Shown one piece after another: positions 8,983 through 18,428 of a stretch of DNA of 64,000 nucleotides. Position 1 is the stretch's first letter. Each line of letters opens with the position of its first letter. The DNA is taken from the NCBI RefSeq assembly GCF_015354405.1, contig NZ_JADKYP010000016.1, forward strand, positions 62,001 through 126,000. The letters run 5' to 3'. The notes beneath the pieces are model-generated. The model was not told the origin of the DNA, made no database searches, and saw only the letters and a list, made by a program, of their open reading frames with translations. This stretch comes from Nocardia sp. BSTN01. GTDB taxonomy: Bacteria; Actinomycetota; Actinomycetes; Mycobacteriales; Mycobacteriaceae. The translations under genes were made by a program, and so were the position numbers.

Positions 8983-9768
8983 ATGCCGATACCCCACAAC
9001 GACGAGGGCGCCGACCCGGCCGCCGGGGCCCGGCTCCGCGCGAACCCCGTTGCGGGGCGCGGTCGTCACCGCCTGCGCGAGTCCGACGGCGAATCCCCGG
9101 CCCGGCATCCGGCCGCGGGCGATGACGGCCACGCCTACACCGGCGAGGACCGTGAGGAAGAGATCCAGCAGACGCTGCTCGAGCAGCTCGGCGGTATCAG
9201 CGGACTGATCTATTCCACGCTGCCGGTGGTGGTGTTCGTCCCCGCGAACACGCTGTGGGGTTTGACGGCCGCCATCTGGACGGCGCTGGCCACCGCCGCC
9301 GGTGTCCTGGTCTGGCGGCTGATCCGCCGGTCGCCGATCCAGCCCGCGATCTCCGGATTCATCGGGGTCGCGGTCTGCGCCTTCATCGCTCACCGCACCG
9401 GCGCGGCGAAGGGATATTTCCTCTTCGGTATCTGGGCGAGCCTGGTCTACGCCGGGGTCTTCCTGGTGTCGCTGCTGGTGCGCTGGCCGCTGGCCGGGGT
9501 CATCTGGGGAGTGCTCAACGGGCACGGCCACAGTTGGCGTTCGGACCGGCGCGCGATGCGACTCTACGATCTGGCCACCGTGGTGTGGGTGGTCGTCTTC
9601 GGCGCCCGCTACCTGGTGCAGAACCATTTCTACGACACCGACAGCACCGGCTGGCTGGCCGCCGCCCGCATCGCGATGGGCTGGCCCTTGACCGCGGTCG
9701 CGCTGCTGGTCACGGTGTGGGCGGTACGCCGCGCCGGCCATATGCCGGTCTCCTCGGCCACCGAATAG
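8983..9768 (+). CDS. DUF3159 domain-containing membrane protein
   Basis: 261 aa. The ~65 N-terminal residues are hydrophilic. They are followed by LLEQLGGISGLIYSTLPVVVF and about five further hydrophobic segments, with the conserved Trp/Arg-rich stretch HSWRSDRRAMRLYDLATVVW and FGARYLVQNHFY near the middle. It matches the Rv2693c family by position and pattern. Function unknown; it sits in the cytoplasmic membrane. It is co-transcribed with the OB-fold gene (3-bp gap). Confidence 0.85.
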   Translation: MPIPHNDEGADPAAGARLRANPVAGRGRHRLRESDGESPARHPAAGDDGHAYTGEDREEEIQQTLLEQLGGISGLIYSTLPVVVFVPANTLWGLTAAIWTALATAAGVLVWRLIRRSPIQPAISGFIGVAVCAFIAHRTGAAKGYFLFGIWASLVYAGVFLVSLLVRWPLAGVIWGVLNGHGHSWRSDRRAMRLYDLATVVWVVVFGARYLVQNHFYDTDSTGWLAAARIAMGWPLTAVALLVTVWAVRRAGHMPVSSATE

Positions 9769-9845
9769 CGCGCCGGAGGATCGACCGGCGGACCGAACCG
9801 ACTCGAAGTCGGGTTATGCCACCAATTCTGAGGGCACGCAACGAC

Positions 9846-9866
9846 GGGGTGGGGTGAACCCACCCC
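9846..9866. promoter_or_regulatory. Strong GC hairpin upstream of the sigma-factor gene
   Basis: GGGGTGGG-GTGAA-CCCACCCC is a perfect 8-bp stem with a 5-nt loop, 78 bp after the DUF3159 stop and 75 bp before the sigma gene. It could terminate the upstream operon or act as an attenuator/operator for the sigma gene. It is followed by GGGGTATCTATTCC, which contains an AT-rich possible -10 box. Confidence 0.45.
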
Positions 9867-9940
9867 TGGGGTATCTATTCCGCGAACCGGATTCGGCGCA
9901 CGATCGTGGTAGTCAGTAGCGATCGGCGAGAGGATCTTCG

Positions 9941-10600
9941 GTGGATACCGAGAACAACACGGTGACGGCGCCCGGCCCGGCGAAGGGTGCGGGAGTGCGG
10001 TCACCGAGATCGGCGCCCGCGAGTTCCGACAGCCGCCGCGCCGCCGCCGAACTGGACCGCCTGATCGGGCCGGCCGCCGCGGGCGATCAGCGCGCGGTCA
10101 CCGAGATCATCCGCATCGTGCATCCCCTGGTACGCCGCTATTGCGCCGCGCGCGTCGGAAGCAGCAACAACCCGCACGTCACCGCCGACGACATCGCGCA
10201 GGAGATATGCATCGCGACCGTCACCGCGATTCCCCGCTACCGTGATCAGGGAAAATCGTTTCTGGCCTTCGTCTACGGCATCTCCGCGAACAAGGTGGCC
10301 GACGCGTTCCGCCGCGCCCAGCAGCACCCGTCCTATCCGGTGGCCGAATTCCCCGACAGCGCATCCACCGCACCGGGACCCGAGGAGCTGGCGCTCAATC
10401 TGGAACGCCGCCAGGCCACCCGCGAGCTGATGAAGATCCTCGCGCCCGCCCATCGCGAGGTGCTGGTGATGCGGATCGTGCTCGGCTGGACAGCCGCGCA
10501 GACCGCCGAGGCGATCGGCACGAGCCCCGGCGTGGTCCGGGTCATGCAGCATCGCGCGCTGACCAAGCTGCGCGCGCAGCTCGTCCCCGAAAGCGCCTGA
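9941..10600 (+). CDS. Sigma-70 family factor of the SigD/ShbA type
   Basis: 219 aa, group-4 (ECF) architecture. Region 2 has RRYCAARVGSSNNPHVTADD then IAQEICIATVTAIPRYRDQGK and FLAFVYGISANKVADAFRRA; region 4 has MKILAPAHREVLVMRIVLGW, then TAAQTAEAIGTSPGVVRVMQHRA. The wording of region 2 is very close to SigD of M. tuberculosis and to ShbA of Streptomyces. No anti-sigma gene is adjacent: upstream is DUF3159 and downstream is the convergent ceoC, 7 bp away. Start GTG 9941 follows a GCGAGAGGA ribosome-binding site. It is absent from the equivalent position in M. tuberculosis, so it was inserted here or is a paralogue. The ShbA link is inference. Confidence 0.88.
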   Translation: MDTENNTVTAPGPAKGAGVRSPRSAPASSDSRRAAAELDRLIGPAAAGDQRAVTEIIRIVHPLVRRYCAARVGSSNNPHVTADDIAQEICIATVTAIPRYRDQGKSFLAFVYGISANKVADAFRRAQQHPSYPVAEFPDSASTAPGPEELALNLERRQATRELMKILAPAHREVLVMRIVLGWTAAQTAEAIGTSPGVVRVMQHRALTKLRAQLVPESA

Positions 10601-10607
10601 GCCACGC

Positions 10608-11312
10608 TCAGATCGAGGCGGGCGGCTCCGCGCCGGTGGGCGCCGCGCCCGCCGGCTCCGTGGCCAGTCTGCGGCGCAGTTCTTCCTCGGCCTCCACCGT
10701 GGACACGAACAGCAGCTCGTCCTCGCCCTCGAGCGGATCGTCGGGCTGCGGGACGATCACCCGGCCGCCGCGCAGGATCGTCACCAGGGCGACATCGCGG
10801 GGCAGCGAGAGCGTGCGGACCGCGCGGCCGGCCAGCGCGGTATCGGTGGGCAGCGTGATCTCGACCAGATTCGCCTGGCCCTGACGCAGCGTCATCAGCC
10901 GGACCAGGTCGCCGACCGAGACCGCTTCCTCGGCCAGCGAGGCCAGCAGCCGTGGTGTCGAGACCGCGACATCCACACCCCAGGAACCGTCGAACAGCCA
11001 CTCGTTGCGCGGATCGTTGACCCGGGCCACCACCCGGCGCACCCCGAATTCGGTCTTGGCGAGCAGGCTGAACACGAGATTCGCCTTGTCGTCGCCGGTG
11101 GCCGCGATCACCACCTCGTAGTCCTGCAGGCCCGCTTCCTCGAGCAGTTCGAGTTCGCACGCGTCGCCGTGCATCCAGGTGGCCGAGGGCGCGACAGCCG
11201 GGTCGATATGGTCGAGCCGACGCTCGAGCAGGGTCACCCGATGCCCGCCCCGCAGCAATTCCTGGGCGATGGAGCGGCCGACGGCGCCTGCTCCCGCGAT
11301 CGCTACGTTCAC
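10608..11312 (-). CDS. ceoC: TrkA-family potassium uptake regulator CeoC
   Basis: 234 aa with an N-terminal Rossmann (RCK-N) domain: GAGAVGRSIAQELLRGGH at residues 7-24, the acidic LLERR ending beta-2, and MHGDACELELL. A C-terminal RCK-C domain follows (NLVEITLPTDTALAGRAVRTL). It binds NAD(H) or nucleotides and gates K+ uptake complexes at the membrane. It is the downstream partner of CeoB: the start codon GTG 11312 overlaps the ceoB stop as GTGA. The last ~25 residues are Ala/Pro/Gly rich and outside the fold. Confidence 0.92.
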   Translation of the reverse strand: MNVAIAGAGAVGRSIAQELLRGGHRVTLLERRLDHIDPAVAPSATWMHGDACELELLEEAGLQDYEVVIAATGDDKANLVFSLLAKTEFGVRRVVARVNDPRNEWLFDGSWGVDVAVSTPRLLASLAEEAVSVGDLVRLMTLRQGQANLVEITLPTDTALAGRAVRTLSLPRDVALVTILRGGRVIVPQPDDPLEGEDELLFVSTVEAEEELRRRLATEPAGAAPTGAEPPASI

Positions 11313-11980
11313 GACTTGTCCTCGCTCGAAGGTGCGGTGGCGGCGACGGCGACGGCCTCGCCGACCTTGTCGGAGACGGCGGCGATGTAGACCGTGTCGT
11401 CGGCCTGCAGCACCGTTTTGCTGGTGGGCAGCAGTGCTTGTCCGAAGCGGACCAGGAAGGCCACCCGCACCGGCACCGCATCCTCCAGATCACGCACGGT
11501 ACGCCCGTACCAGTCCTCATGCAGGACGAGTTCGGTGACCGAGCCGGTGCCGGTGGGATCGCGCCAGGTGGCGGTGGTTTCGTCGCCGGTGAGCGTGCGC
11601 AGGAACCGGTCGGTGGTCCACGGCACGGTGGCGATGGTCGGGATGCCGAGCCGCTCGTAGACCGCCGCGCGTTTGGCGTCGTAGATGCGGGCCACCACCC
11701 GTTCCACCCCGAAGGTCTCGCGGGCGACGCGCGCGGAGATGATGTTGGAGTTGTCGCCGTTGGACACCGCCGCGAACGCCCCGGCGCGTTCGATCCCCGC
11801 GCGGATCAGTACGCCCCGATCGAAGCCGACGCCGGTGACCCGCTCACCGGGAAAATCCTTGCCCAGGCGCAGGAATGCGCCCGGATCCCGGTCGATCACG
11901 GCTACCTCGTGGCCGATCCGGACCAGGGCGCGCGCCAATGCGGAGCCGACTCGGCCGCACCCCATGATCACTACGTACAC
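11309..11980 (-). CDS. ceoB: TrkA-family potassium uptake regulator CeoB
   Basis: 223 aa. RCK-N Rossmann motif IMGCGRVGSALARALVRIGH at the N-terminus, the acidic VIDRD, then GDNSNIISARVARETFGVERV. A C-terminal RCK-C segment follows (VTELVLHEDWYGRTVRDLE). It is the orthologue of Rv2691 and pairs with CeoC. The reading frame stays open far upstream through the antisense of the transporter gene, but the homology begins at GTG 11980, which I take as the start. TTGACA at 11984-11989 may be part of its promoter. The transporter gene diverges from it. Confidence 0.9.
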   Translation of the reverse strand: MYVVIMGCGRVGSALARALVRIGHEVAVIDRDPGAFLRLGKDFPGERVTGVGFDRGVLIRAGIERAGAFAAVSNGDNSNIISARVARETFGVERVVARIYDAKRAAVYERLGIPTIATVPWTTDRFLRTLTGDETTATWRDPTGTGSVTELVLHEDWYGRTVRDLEDAVPVRVAFLVRFGQALLPTSKTVLQADDTVYIAAVSDKVGEAVAVAATAPSSEDKS

Positions 11981-12135
11981 CGTGTCAACCCCAATTCCGC
12001 CGAAAACCGTGGTGTGCGGTCTGGTTCCCTCTCGGGGGAACCGTACCCGTTGACGGTTCCCCGCAGCACGTTCCCCCATTCGCCGGCACCGAAACGCGAG
12101 TGAACCGCCCGCTATGCCCCTCGAGGCCGTGCCCT

Positions 12136-12141
12136 TATGCT
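12136..12141 (+). promoter_or_regulatory. -10 element for leaderless transporter mRNA
   Basis: TATGCT, 7-nt spacer, GTG 12149. There is no SD sequence between them. Confidence 0.55.
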
Positions 12142-12148
12142 GTGCCGA

Positions 12149-14137
12149 GTGTCCAAGTTGACGACGGCCGTCAAGCGTATGGTGGTCGGCCGCCCTTTCC
12201 GTAGCGATTCCCTGGGACATACCCTGCTGCCCAAGCGGATCGCGCTGCCCGTCTTCGCCTCCGACGCCCTGTCGTCGGTGGCGTACGCGCCCGAGGAAAT
12301 CTTCCTCGTGCTCTCCACGGCCGGCCTGTCCGCCTACGTCTATACGCCCTGGATCGGGCTGGCGGTCGCGGCCGTGATGGCGGTCGTGGTCGCCAGTTAC
12401 CGCCAGAACGTGCACGCCTATCCGTCCGGTGGCGGCGACTACGAGGTCGCCACCGTCAATCTCGGCCCGATGGCCGGGCTCACCGTGGGCAGCGCGCTGC
12501 TCGTCGACTATGTGCTCACCGTCGCGGTCTCCATCTCCTCGGCGGCGTCGAACATCGGTTCCGCCGTGCCGTTCGTGGCCACCCACAAGGTGCTGTTCGC
12601 GGTGGCGGCGATCGTCCTGCTGACCGCGGTGAATCTGCGCGGCGTGCGGGAATCGGGCACCGCGTTCTCGATTCCCACCTACGGCTTCATGATCGGTGTC
12701 TTCCTGATGCTGGCCTGGGGCGTGGTGCGGATCGTCGTCTTCGGTGACGATCTGCATGCCGAATCGTCCGGGTTCAGTCTCAACGGCAACGAGTCGCATC
12801 TGCAGGGCATCGCCTTCGCCTTCCTGATAGCGCGCGCGTTCTCCTCCGGATGTGCGGCGCTGACCGGTGTGGAGGCGATCAGCAACGGCGTGCCGGCCTT
12901 CCGTAAACCGAAATCGCGCAACGCCGCCACCACACTGCTGCTGCTCGGCGCCATCGCGGTCACCCTGTTGATGGGGATCATCCTGATGGCGCGCAAACTG
13001 GGCGTCGTCTTCGCCGCGGACAAGGCGGATCTCGTGGGCGCGCCACCCGGCTACGAGCAGAAGACGCTCATCGCGCAGCTCGCCGACTCGATCTTCTCCG
13101 GGTTCCCGGCCGGCTTCTTCTACATCACCATCGTCACCGCGCTGATCCTGGTGCTGGCCGCCAACACCGCTTTCAACGGTTTCCCGGTGCTCGGCTCGAT
13201 TCTCGCGCAGGACCGGTTCCTGCCCCGGCAGCTGCACACCCGCGGCGACCGGCTGGCGTTCAGCAACGGCATCCTGTTCCTGTCCGGCGCCGCGATCGCG
13301 TTCGTGGTGCTGTTCGGCGCCGAGGTGACCCGGCTGATCCAGCTCTACATCGTCGGTGTGTTCGTCTCGTTCGTGCTGAGCCAGACCGGCATGCTGCGGC
13401 ACTGGACGCGGCTGCTGCGCACCGAAACCGATCCGGCGGTGCGCCGGCGGATGCTGCGCTCGCGCGTGATCAACGCTATCGGCCTGACCATGACCGGCGC
13501 CGTGCTGATCATCGTGCTCATCACGAAGTTCCTGGCGGGCGCCTGGATCGCGATCGTGACCATGGCCGCGATCTTCGGCCTGATGCGGCTGATCCGCCGC
13601 CACTACGACACGGTCGGGCGCGAACTCGAGGAGCAGGAGTTCACCGGCGTCCTGCCCAGCCGCACCCATTCGATCGTGCTGGTGTCGAAATTGCATCTGC
13701 CGACGCGCCGCGCGCTCGCCTATGCCCGGGCCACCCGGCCGGACACGCTCGAGGCGGTCACCGTCAACGTCGACGAGCCCGACACCCGGGCGCTGGTGCG
13801 GGAGTGGGCCGACAGCGATATTCCGGTGCCGCTCAAGGTGATCGAATCGCCCTACCGTGAGATCACCAAGCCCGTGGTGGATTACGTCAAGCGGGTGCGC
13901 AAGGATTCGCCGCGCGACGTGGTGACCGTGTTCATCCCCGAATACGTGGTCGGCCACTGGTGGGAGCAGTTGCTGCACAACCAGAGTGCGCTGCGGCTCA
14001 AGGGCCGGCTGCTGTTCGAGCCGGGTGTGATGGTGACGAGTGTGCCGTGGCAGTTGAGTTCGTCGGCCAAGGCACGCCGTCCCGAAGTGGTCAACGCGCC
14101 GGGCGCGGTTCGCCGCGGCTACGAGGACCGTTCGTGA
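12149..14137 (+). CDS. APC-superfamily (KUP-like) transporter, Rv2690c orthologue
   Basis: 662 aa integral membrane permease with about 12 hydrophobic segments up to residue ~480 and a soluble C-terminal domain of about 170 residues. The N-terminal stretch SDSLGHTLLPKRIALPVFAS then DALSSVAYAPEEI, then YPSGGGDYEVATVNLG, is diagnostic of this actinobacterial subfamily. Substrate unproven; the fold suggests amino acid or cation uptake, and the neighbouring Trk regulators (divergent) suggest a link to K+ homeostasis. I start at GTG 12149 (SKLTTAVKRM...), matching the mycobacterial N-terminus and the -10 box, rather than ATG 12137. The stop overlaps the methyltransferase start (GTGA). Confidence 0.9.
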   Translation: MSKLTTAVKRMVVGRPFRSDSLGHTLLPKRIALPVFASDALSSVAYAPEEIFLVLSTAGLSAYVYTPWIGLAVAAVMAVVVASYRQNVHAYPSGGGDYEVATVNLGPMAGLTVGSALLVDYVLTVAVSISSAASNIGSAVPFVATHKVLFAVAAIVLLTAVNLRGVRESGTAFSIPTYGFMIGVFLMLAWGVVRIVVFGDDLHAESSGFSLNGNESHLQGIAFAFLIARAFSSGCAALTGVEAISNGVPAFRKPKSRNAATTLLLLGAIAVTLLMGIILMARKLGVVFAADKADLVGAPPGYEQKTLIAQLADSIFSGFPAGFFYITIVTALILVLAANTAFNGFPVLGSILAQDRFLPRQLHTRGDRLAFSNGILFLSGAAIAFVVLFGAEVTRLIQLYIVGVFVSFVLSQTGMLRHWTRLLRTETDPAVRRRMLRSRVINAIGLTMTGAVLIIVLITKFLAGAWIAIVTMAAIFGLMRLIRRHYDTVGRELEEQEFTGVLPSRTHSIVLVSKLHLPTRRALAYARATRPDTLEAVTVNVDEPDTRALVREWADSDIPVPLKVIESPYREITKPVVDYVKRVRKDSPRDVVTVFIPEYVVGHWWEQLLHNQSALRLKGRLLFEPGVMVTSVPWQLSSSAKARRPEVVNAPGAVRRGYEDRS

Positions 14138-15519
14138 GTGCCGGGCCGGACTGGTCCGGGCGCGCACTGCAGGTGCGGCTGGGGCCACCCGGCCACGGTG
14201 GTTTCTGTGTCGCCCGGCACGAGGGCCGGGTGCTGTTCGTCCGCCACGGCCTGCCCGGTGAGCTGGTGCGAGCACGGGTGACCGAGGACCGCGGCGGCTC
14301 GTTCTGCCGCGCCGAGGCGATCGAGATCCTGGAGGCGTCCGCGGACCGCGTGACGCCGAACTGCCCGGTTTCGGGCCCCGGCGGCGCCGGCTGCTGCGAT
14401 TTCGCCTTCGCCACCCCTGAAGCGCAGCGCGGCCTGAAGGCGGCGGTGGTGCGGGAGCAGTTGCAGCGGCTCGCGCACTGGGACACCGACATCGTGGTGG
14501 AACCGCTTCCGGTGCGCGAGCCCGGGGACGGGTCACCGGCGGGTGGTGCCGGAGGCTCCCACGGGCCGGCGGCCGGATCCGAGCCGGATGTCGACCACCG
14601 GCTCGGCGAGAACGCGACCACGGCCGCGTCCGGCGCCGAGGTGGGGTGGCGGACTCGGGTGCGGCTGGTCGTCGATGCGGAGGGCCGCGCCGGAGTCCAC
14701 AGGTATCGCAGCAGTGACGTGATCACGGATTTGCGCTGCCCCCAACCGGTTTCGGGAGCGATGGACGGCATCGCGGAGCGCGCGTGGACCCCCGGCGCCG
14801 AACTGGTGATCTCGGTCGACGGGGACGGCCTGCGCCATATCGTCGAACTCGCGCCGCCGGCCGCGCCCCCGCGGCGCGGAGGCGATCGTCGGGCTACCGC
14901 CGCACGCCGGGCCGCCGCCCACGCGCGGCGCGCGGAACGCGTCGTGTCCGGCAGCGGGCGAGCGGTGCAGTATGTGGCGGGCCGCCGCTGGGACGTCTCG
15001 GCGACGGGTTTCTGGCAGCCGCATCGCGATGCGGCGCAACGCTATTCGGATGTGGTGGCCGACTGGGCGGACCTCCGCCCCGGCTCCACCGCCTGGGACT
15101 TGTATTGCGGCGTAGGGGTTTTCGCGGCCCGGCTGGCCGAGCAGGCGGGACCGCGTGGATCGGTGCTCGGCGTCGAATCGTCCCGCTCGGCGGTCGCGGA
15201 CGGCGTCGCCGCGCTGCGCGATCTCCCCGCCGTCGACCTGCACGCCGATCGGGTGGAGCGCTGGATCGCCACCCAGGACCGGGCACCGCACGTCGTCGTC
15301 CTCGACCCGCCCCGGGCCGGCGCCGGAAAACAGGTCGTCACCCCGCTCACTGCCGCCGCGCCCGCGCGTATCGTTCATATCGGTTGCGACCCAGCGTCTT
15401 TCGCCCGCGACGTGGGTCTCTACCGCGAGGCGGGGTACCGGGTGCGCGAACTGCGCGCGTTCGACGCCTTTCCCGCAACACACCATGTGGAGTGTCTGGC
15501 CCTGCTCGAACGGGCGTAA
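14134..15519 (+). CDS. TrmA/RumA-type class I SAM-dependent RNA methyltransferase
   Basis: 461 aa. An N-terminal TRAM-like domain is followed by an Fe-S type cysteine cluster (NCPVSGPGGAGCCDF near residue 75, another Cys in LRCPQPVSGA). The catalytic methyltransferase domain follows: SAM site WDLYCGVGVFAARLAEQ, DPPRAGAG, and the uridine-C5 methylation motif HIGCDPASFARD with the catalytic Cys. Near the C-terminus is THHVE with the catalytic base Glu. It methylates uridine C5 in tRNA or rRNA; which one cannot be told. Odd: a ~40-residue Gly/Ala-rich insertion around residues 127-168. The start GTG 14134 overlaps the transporter stop by 4 nt. Confidence 0.9.
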   Translation: MSAGPDWSGRALQVRLGPPGHGGFCVARHEGRVLFVRHGLPGELVRARVTEDRGGSFCRAEAIEILEASADRVTPNCPVSGPGGAGCCDFAFATPEAQRGLKAAVVREQLQRLAHWDTDIVVEPLPVREPGDGSPAGGAGGSHGPAAGSEPDVDHRLGENATTAASGAEVGWRTRVRLVVDAEGRAGVHRYRSSDVITDLRCPQPVSGAMDGIAERAWTPGAELVISVDGDGLRHIVELAPPAAPPRRGGDRRATAARRAAAHARRAERVVSGSGRAVQYVAGRRWDVSATGFWQPHRDAAQRYSDVVADWADLRPGSTAWDLYCGVGVFAARLAEQAGPRGSVLGVESSRSAVADGVAALRDLPAVDLHADRVERWIATQDRAPHVVVLDPPRAGAGKQVVTPLTAAAPARIVHIGCDPASFARDVGLYREAGYRVRELRAFDAFPATHHVECLALLERA

Positions 15520-15566
15520 CGGAGACGTCGGCGGTTACCGGCTTTTGCGGCGAAGATCGTTGCCGC

Positions 15567-16316
15567 TCAGGCCAAGTGCCAGGTGGCGCGCAGGTCGGCT
15601 GTGACCTCGTGTTCGCCGTATTCGACGGGAACCGGGGCGCCGGGGGCGGCCGAACGAGCGGCCACGAAACGGATGTCGCCTCGGGGTTCCGGTGTGCGTT
15701 CGGCGTTTTCGGTGATCTCGAGGACCGATCCGAGGCTGCGGCCGGCACGCGCGGCGTAACGGCGGGCGCGGTCGAGGGCGTCGTCCCAGGCCGCCTCGCG
15801 GGCTCGGATCAGCAGGTCGGCGCGGTCGGCGACAGCGAGGTTCAACCCGCCCAGGCGCACGTCGTCGCCCCCGGCCTCGACGGCACGAGCGATGACGGCG
15901 GCGGGATCGGCCGGTGCGGGCGCGTCGGGCCGGGCCGTTGTCGCGGTGCCGAGATCGGCGGCGGACGCGGTGGGAGCGCCGGGGATGCGCAGGCTGACCG
16001 TCAGCGACGTGGTCGCGACGTAACCGGTGATGCGGGTGCCCTCGTTCTCGGTCCAGGTCGTCTCGGTCCGTACGGACAAGCCGGTGGTGGCGATATCGCT
16101 CGCGGCCACCCCGTCGGCGCGCAGGGCGGCGGTGACCGCGGCGGTGCGTTCGCCGGCCCGGCCGTAGGCGACGGCCACCGCCTCGGCGCGGGTTTCGATC
16201 GAGATCGATACCTGCATCCGGTCGGGAGTCGCGGTCGCCACACCGTGTCCGAATGTGGTGACGATGGCGTGTCGCTGCCGCGCCGAAGAGTCGGCTCGTT
16301 GCTGCTCGGCGGTCAT
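15567..16316 (-). CDS. SIMPL (DUF541) domain protein
   Basis: 249 aa. The fold is recognisable from FGHGVATATPDRMQVSISIE, ALRADGVAASDIATTGLSVR, RITGYVATTSLTVSLR and the C-terminal YAARAGRSLGSVLEITENAE. SIMPL proteins are periplasmic or cytoplasmic oligomers of unclear function, linked to stress in some bacteria. No signal peptide is visible, so it is probably cytoplasmic. Start ATG 16316 has a near-perfect AGGAAGGA four bases upstream, preferred over an upstream in-frame start at 16349. It is divergent from dxs and converges with the methyltransferase gene. Confidence 0.88.
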   Translation of the reverse strand: MTAEQQRADSSARQRHAIVTTFGHGVATATPDRMQVSISIETRAEAVAVAYGRAGERTAAVTAALRADGVAASDIATTGLSVRTETTWTENEGTRITGYVATTSLTVSLRIPGAPTASAADLGTATTARPDAPAPADPAAVIARAVEAGGDDVRLGGLNLAVADRADLLIRAREAAWDDALDRARRYAARAGRSLGSVLEITENAERTPEPRGDIRFVAARSAAPGAPVPVEYGEHEVTADLRATWHLA

Positions 16317-16489
16317 ATCGTCCTTCCTGCGGGCGGGACGGGCAGCCACCCACTGTAATGCGGTCGATCTATGTCGAGCCTCACACCGAGATCGGATGTC
16401 GCAGCTCGCCGGTCGTTCCCGTCGTCGGGCCCTGATGCGGCTCCGTAGACTGTTCGAAACAGATGAGCCACGGAGAGGGAGCGAGAACG

Positions 16490-18385
16490 GTGGGAGTTCT
16501 TTCCCGGGTCGATACGCCCGAGGACCTGCGCCGGCTGACGGTGCCGCAGCTGCGCGAACTGGCCGAGGAGATTCGGGAGTTCCTGGTCCGCAAAGTAGCG
16601 GTCACCGGCGGCCATCTGGGTCCGAACCTGGGGGTGGTGGAATTGACCATCGCCCTGCACCGGGTCTTCGACTCGCCGGCCGATCCGATCATCTTCGACA
16701 CCGGGCACCAGGCCTACGTGCACAAGATGCTCACCGGCCGCAAGGACGGATTCGACCGGCTGCGCAAACACGGCGGCCTGTCCGGGTATCCGAGCCGCGC
16801 CGAGAGCGAGCACGACTGGGTGGAGTCCTCCCACGCCTCGGCCTCGCTGTCGTATGCCGACGGTCTGGCCAAGGCCTTCGCGCTGACCGGGCAGCAGCGC
16901 CATGTGGTCGCCGTCGTCGGTGACGGCGCGCTCACCGGTGGTATGTGCTGGGAGGCGCTGAACAATATCGCCGCCGGTCCGGATCGGTCACTGATCGTCG
17001 TGGTGAACGACAACGGCCGCTCGTATTCGCCGACCATCGGCGGATTGGCCGACCGGCTGACCGCGTTGCGCATGCAACCGGCCTACGAGCAGGCACTCGA
17101 CGCCACGAAGCGGTTCGTGCAGGGCATACCGCGCGTCGGCAGCTCGGCCTATTCGATGCTGCACGCGCTCAAGGCCGGCATCAAGGACGCGGTCGCGCCG
17201 CAGGAGCTGTTCAGCGATCTGGGGCTCAAATACGTCGGCCCGGTGGACGGGCACGATCCGGTGGCGCTCGAGGCCGCGTTGCGGCGCGCCAAGGATTTCG
17301 GCGGTCCGGTCGTGGTGCACGCGGTGACGCTCAAGGGCCGCGGATATCAGCCCGCGGTCGACCACGTCGCCGACCAGATGCATTCCATCGGCGCCATCGA
17401 CCCCGAGACGGGACGGCCGACCGGCGGCAAGACCGTCGGGTGGACGTCGGTGTTCTCCGAGGAACTGATCCGCCACGGCGAACAGCGCGACGACATCGTC
17501 GCCCTCACCGCCGCCATGTCGGGTCCGACGGGGCTGGCGCCGTTCGGTGAGCGGTTCCCCGACCGGCTGTTCGATGTGGGTATCGCCGAACAGCACGCGA
17601 TGACCTCCGCCGCCGGATTGGCGCTGGGCGGCCTGCATCCGGTGGTCGCCATCTATTCGACCTTCCTCAACCGCGCCTTCGATCAGCTGCTGATGGATGT
17701 GGCGCTGCTGAAACTGCCGGTGACGCTGGTGCTGGACCGCGCCGGGATCACCGGTGACGACGGCGCCAGCCACAACGGCATGTGGGATCTGTCGGTGCTG
17801 GGCATCGTGCCCGGTATTCGCGTCGCCGCCCCGCGCGATGCGGTGACCCTGCGTGAGGAACTGGCCGAGGCGCTGGCCGTCGCCGACGGGCCGACCGCGC
17901 TGCGTTTTCCGAAAGGCCCTGTCGTCGAGGAGGTTTCGGCGCTGGAACGGCTCGACGGCATCGACGTGCTGCGGATGCCGGAAGGCTCCTCGGCGCAGGC
18001 GGTGCGCGGTGACGTTCTGCTCGTGGCGGTCGGCGCGCTCGGCGCCACCGCGGTCGCCGCGGCGGATCTGCTGGCGGACCGTGGAGTTTCGGTGACGGTG
18101 GTGGACCCGCGCTGGGTGCTGCCGGTCTCCGACACAATCGTCAAACTCGCCGAGAACTATCGCATGGTGGTCACCGTCGAGGACGGTGGCCTGCACGGCG
18201 GTATCGGCTGCACCGTCTCGGCACGGCTGCGCGATTCCGGGCTCGACGTGCCGACCCGCGAACTCGGCGTGCCGCAGCAGTTCCTCGAGCACAGCTCGCG
18301 TGCCCAGATCCATCAGGAACTAGGTCTGACGGCCGAGAACATCGCCGAGCGCGTTACCCGGTGGCTGACCGGAGGTGCGGTGTAG
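16490..18385 (+). CDS. dxs: 1-deoxy-D-xylulose-5-phosphate synthase
   Basis: 631 aa. Thiamine-diphosphate enzyme that condenses pyruvate and glyceraldehyde-3-phosphate, the first step of the MEP isoprenoid pathway. Visible motifs: [30 protein letters not shown], the TPP motif [28 protein letters not shown], and [15 protein letters not shown]. Length is typical. I chose GTG 16490 ([12 protein letters not shown]...) with GGAGAGGGAG upstream; ATG 16463 would add nine residues not seen in the family. Confidence 0.96.
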   Translation: MGVLSRVDTPEDLRRLTVPQLRELAEEIREFLVRKVAVTGGHLGPNLGVVELTIALHRVFDSPADPIIFDTGHQAYVHKMLTGRKDGFDRLRKHGGLSGYPSRAESEHDWVESSHASASLSYADGLAKAFALTGQQRHVVAVVGDGALTGGMCWEALNNIAAGPDRSLIVVVNDNGRSYSPTIGGLADRLTALRMQPAYEQALDATKRFVQGIPRVGSSAYSMLHALKAGIKDAVAPQELFSDLGLKYVGPVDGHDPVALEAALRRAKDFGGPVVVHAVTLKGRGYQPAVDHVADQMHSIGAIDPETGRPTGGKTVGWTSVFSEELIRHGEQRDDIVALTAAMSGPTGLAPFGERFPDRLFDVGIAEQHAMTSAAGLALGGLHPVVAIYSTFLNRAFDQLLMDVALLKLPVTLVLDRAGITGDDGASHNGMWDLSVLGIVPGIRVAAPRDAVTLREELAEALAVADGPTALRFPKGPVVEEVSALERLDGIDVLRMPEGSSAQAVRGDVLLVAVGALGATAVAAADLLADRGVSVTVVDPRWVLPVSDTIVKLAENYRMVVTVEDGGLHGGIGCTVSARLRDSGLDVPTRELGVPQQFLEHSSRAQIHQELGLTAENIAERVTRWLTGGAV

Positions 18386-18428
18386 ATTCTGAAACCGGTT
18401 ACAGTTTTCGTCGCCGGTAGGAGTCTGC

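Noticed and set aside
11981-14536. Very long minus-strand open frame upstream of ceoB, through the transporter gene
   Set aside because: It is the high-GC antisense of the APC-type transporter and the methyltransferase 5' part; the protein is low-complexity with no family features, and ceoB homology starts at 11980.
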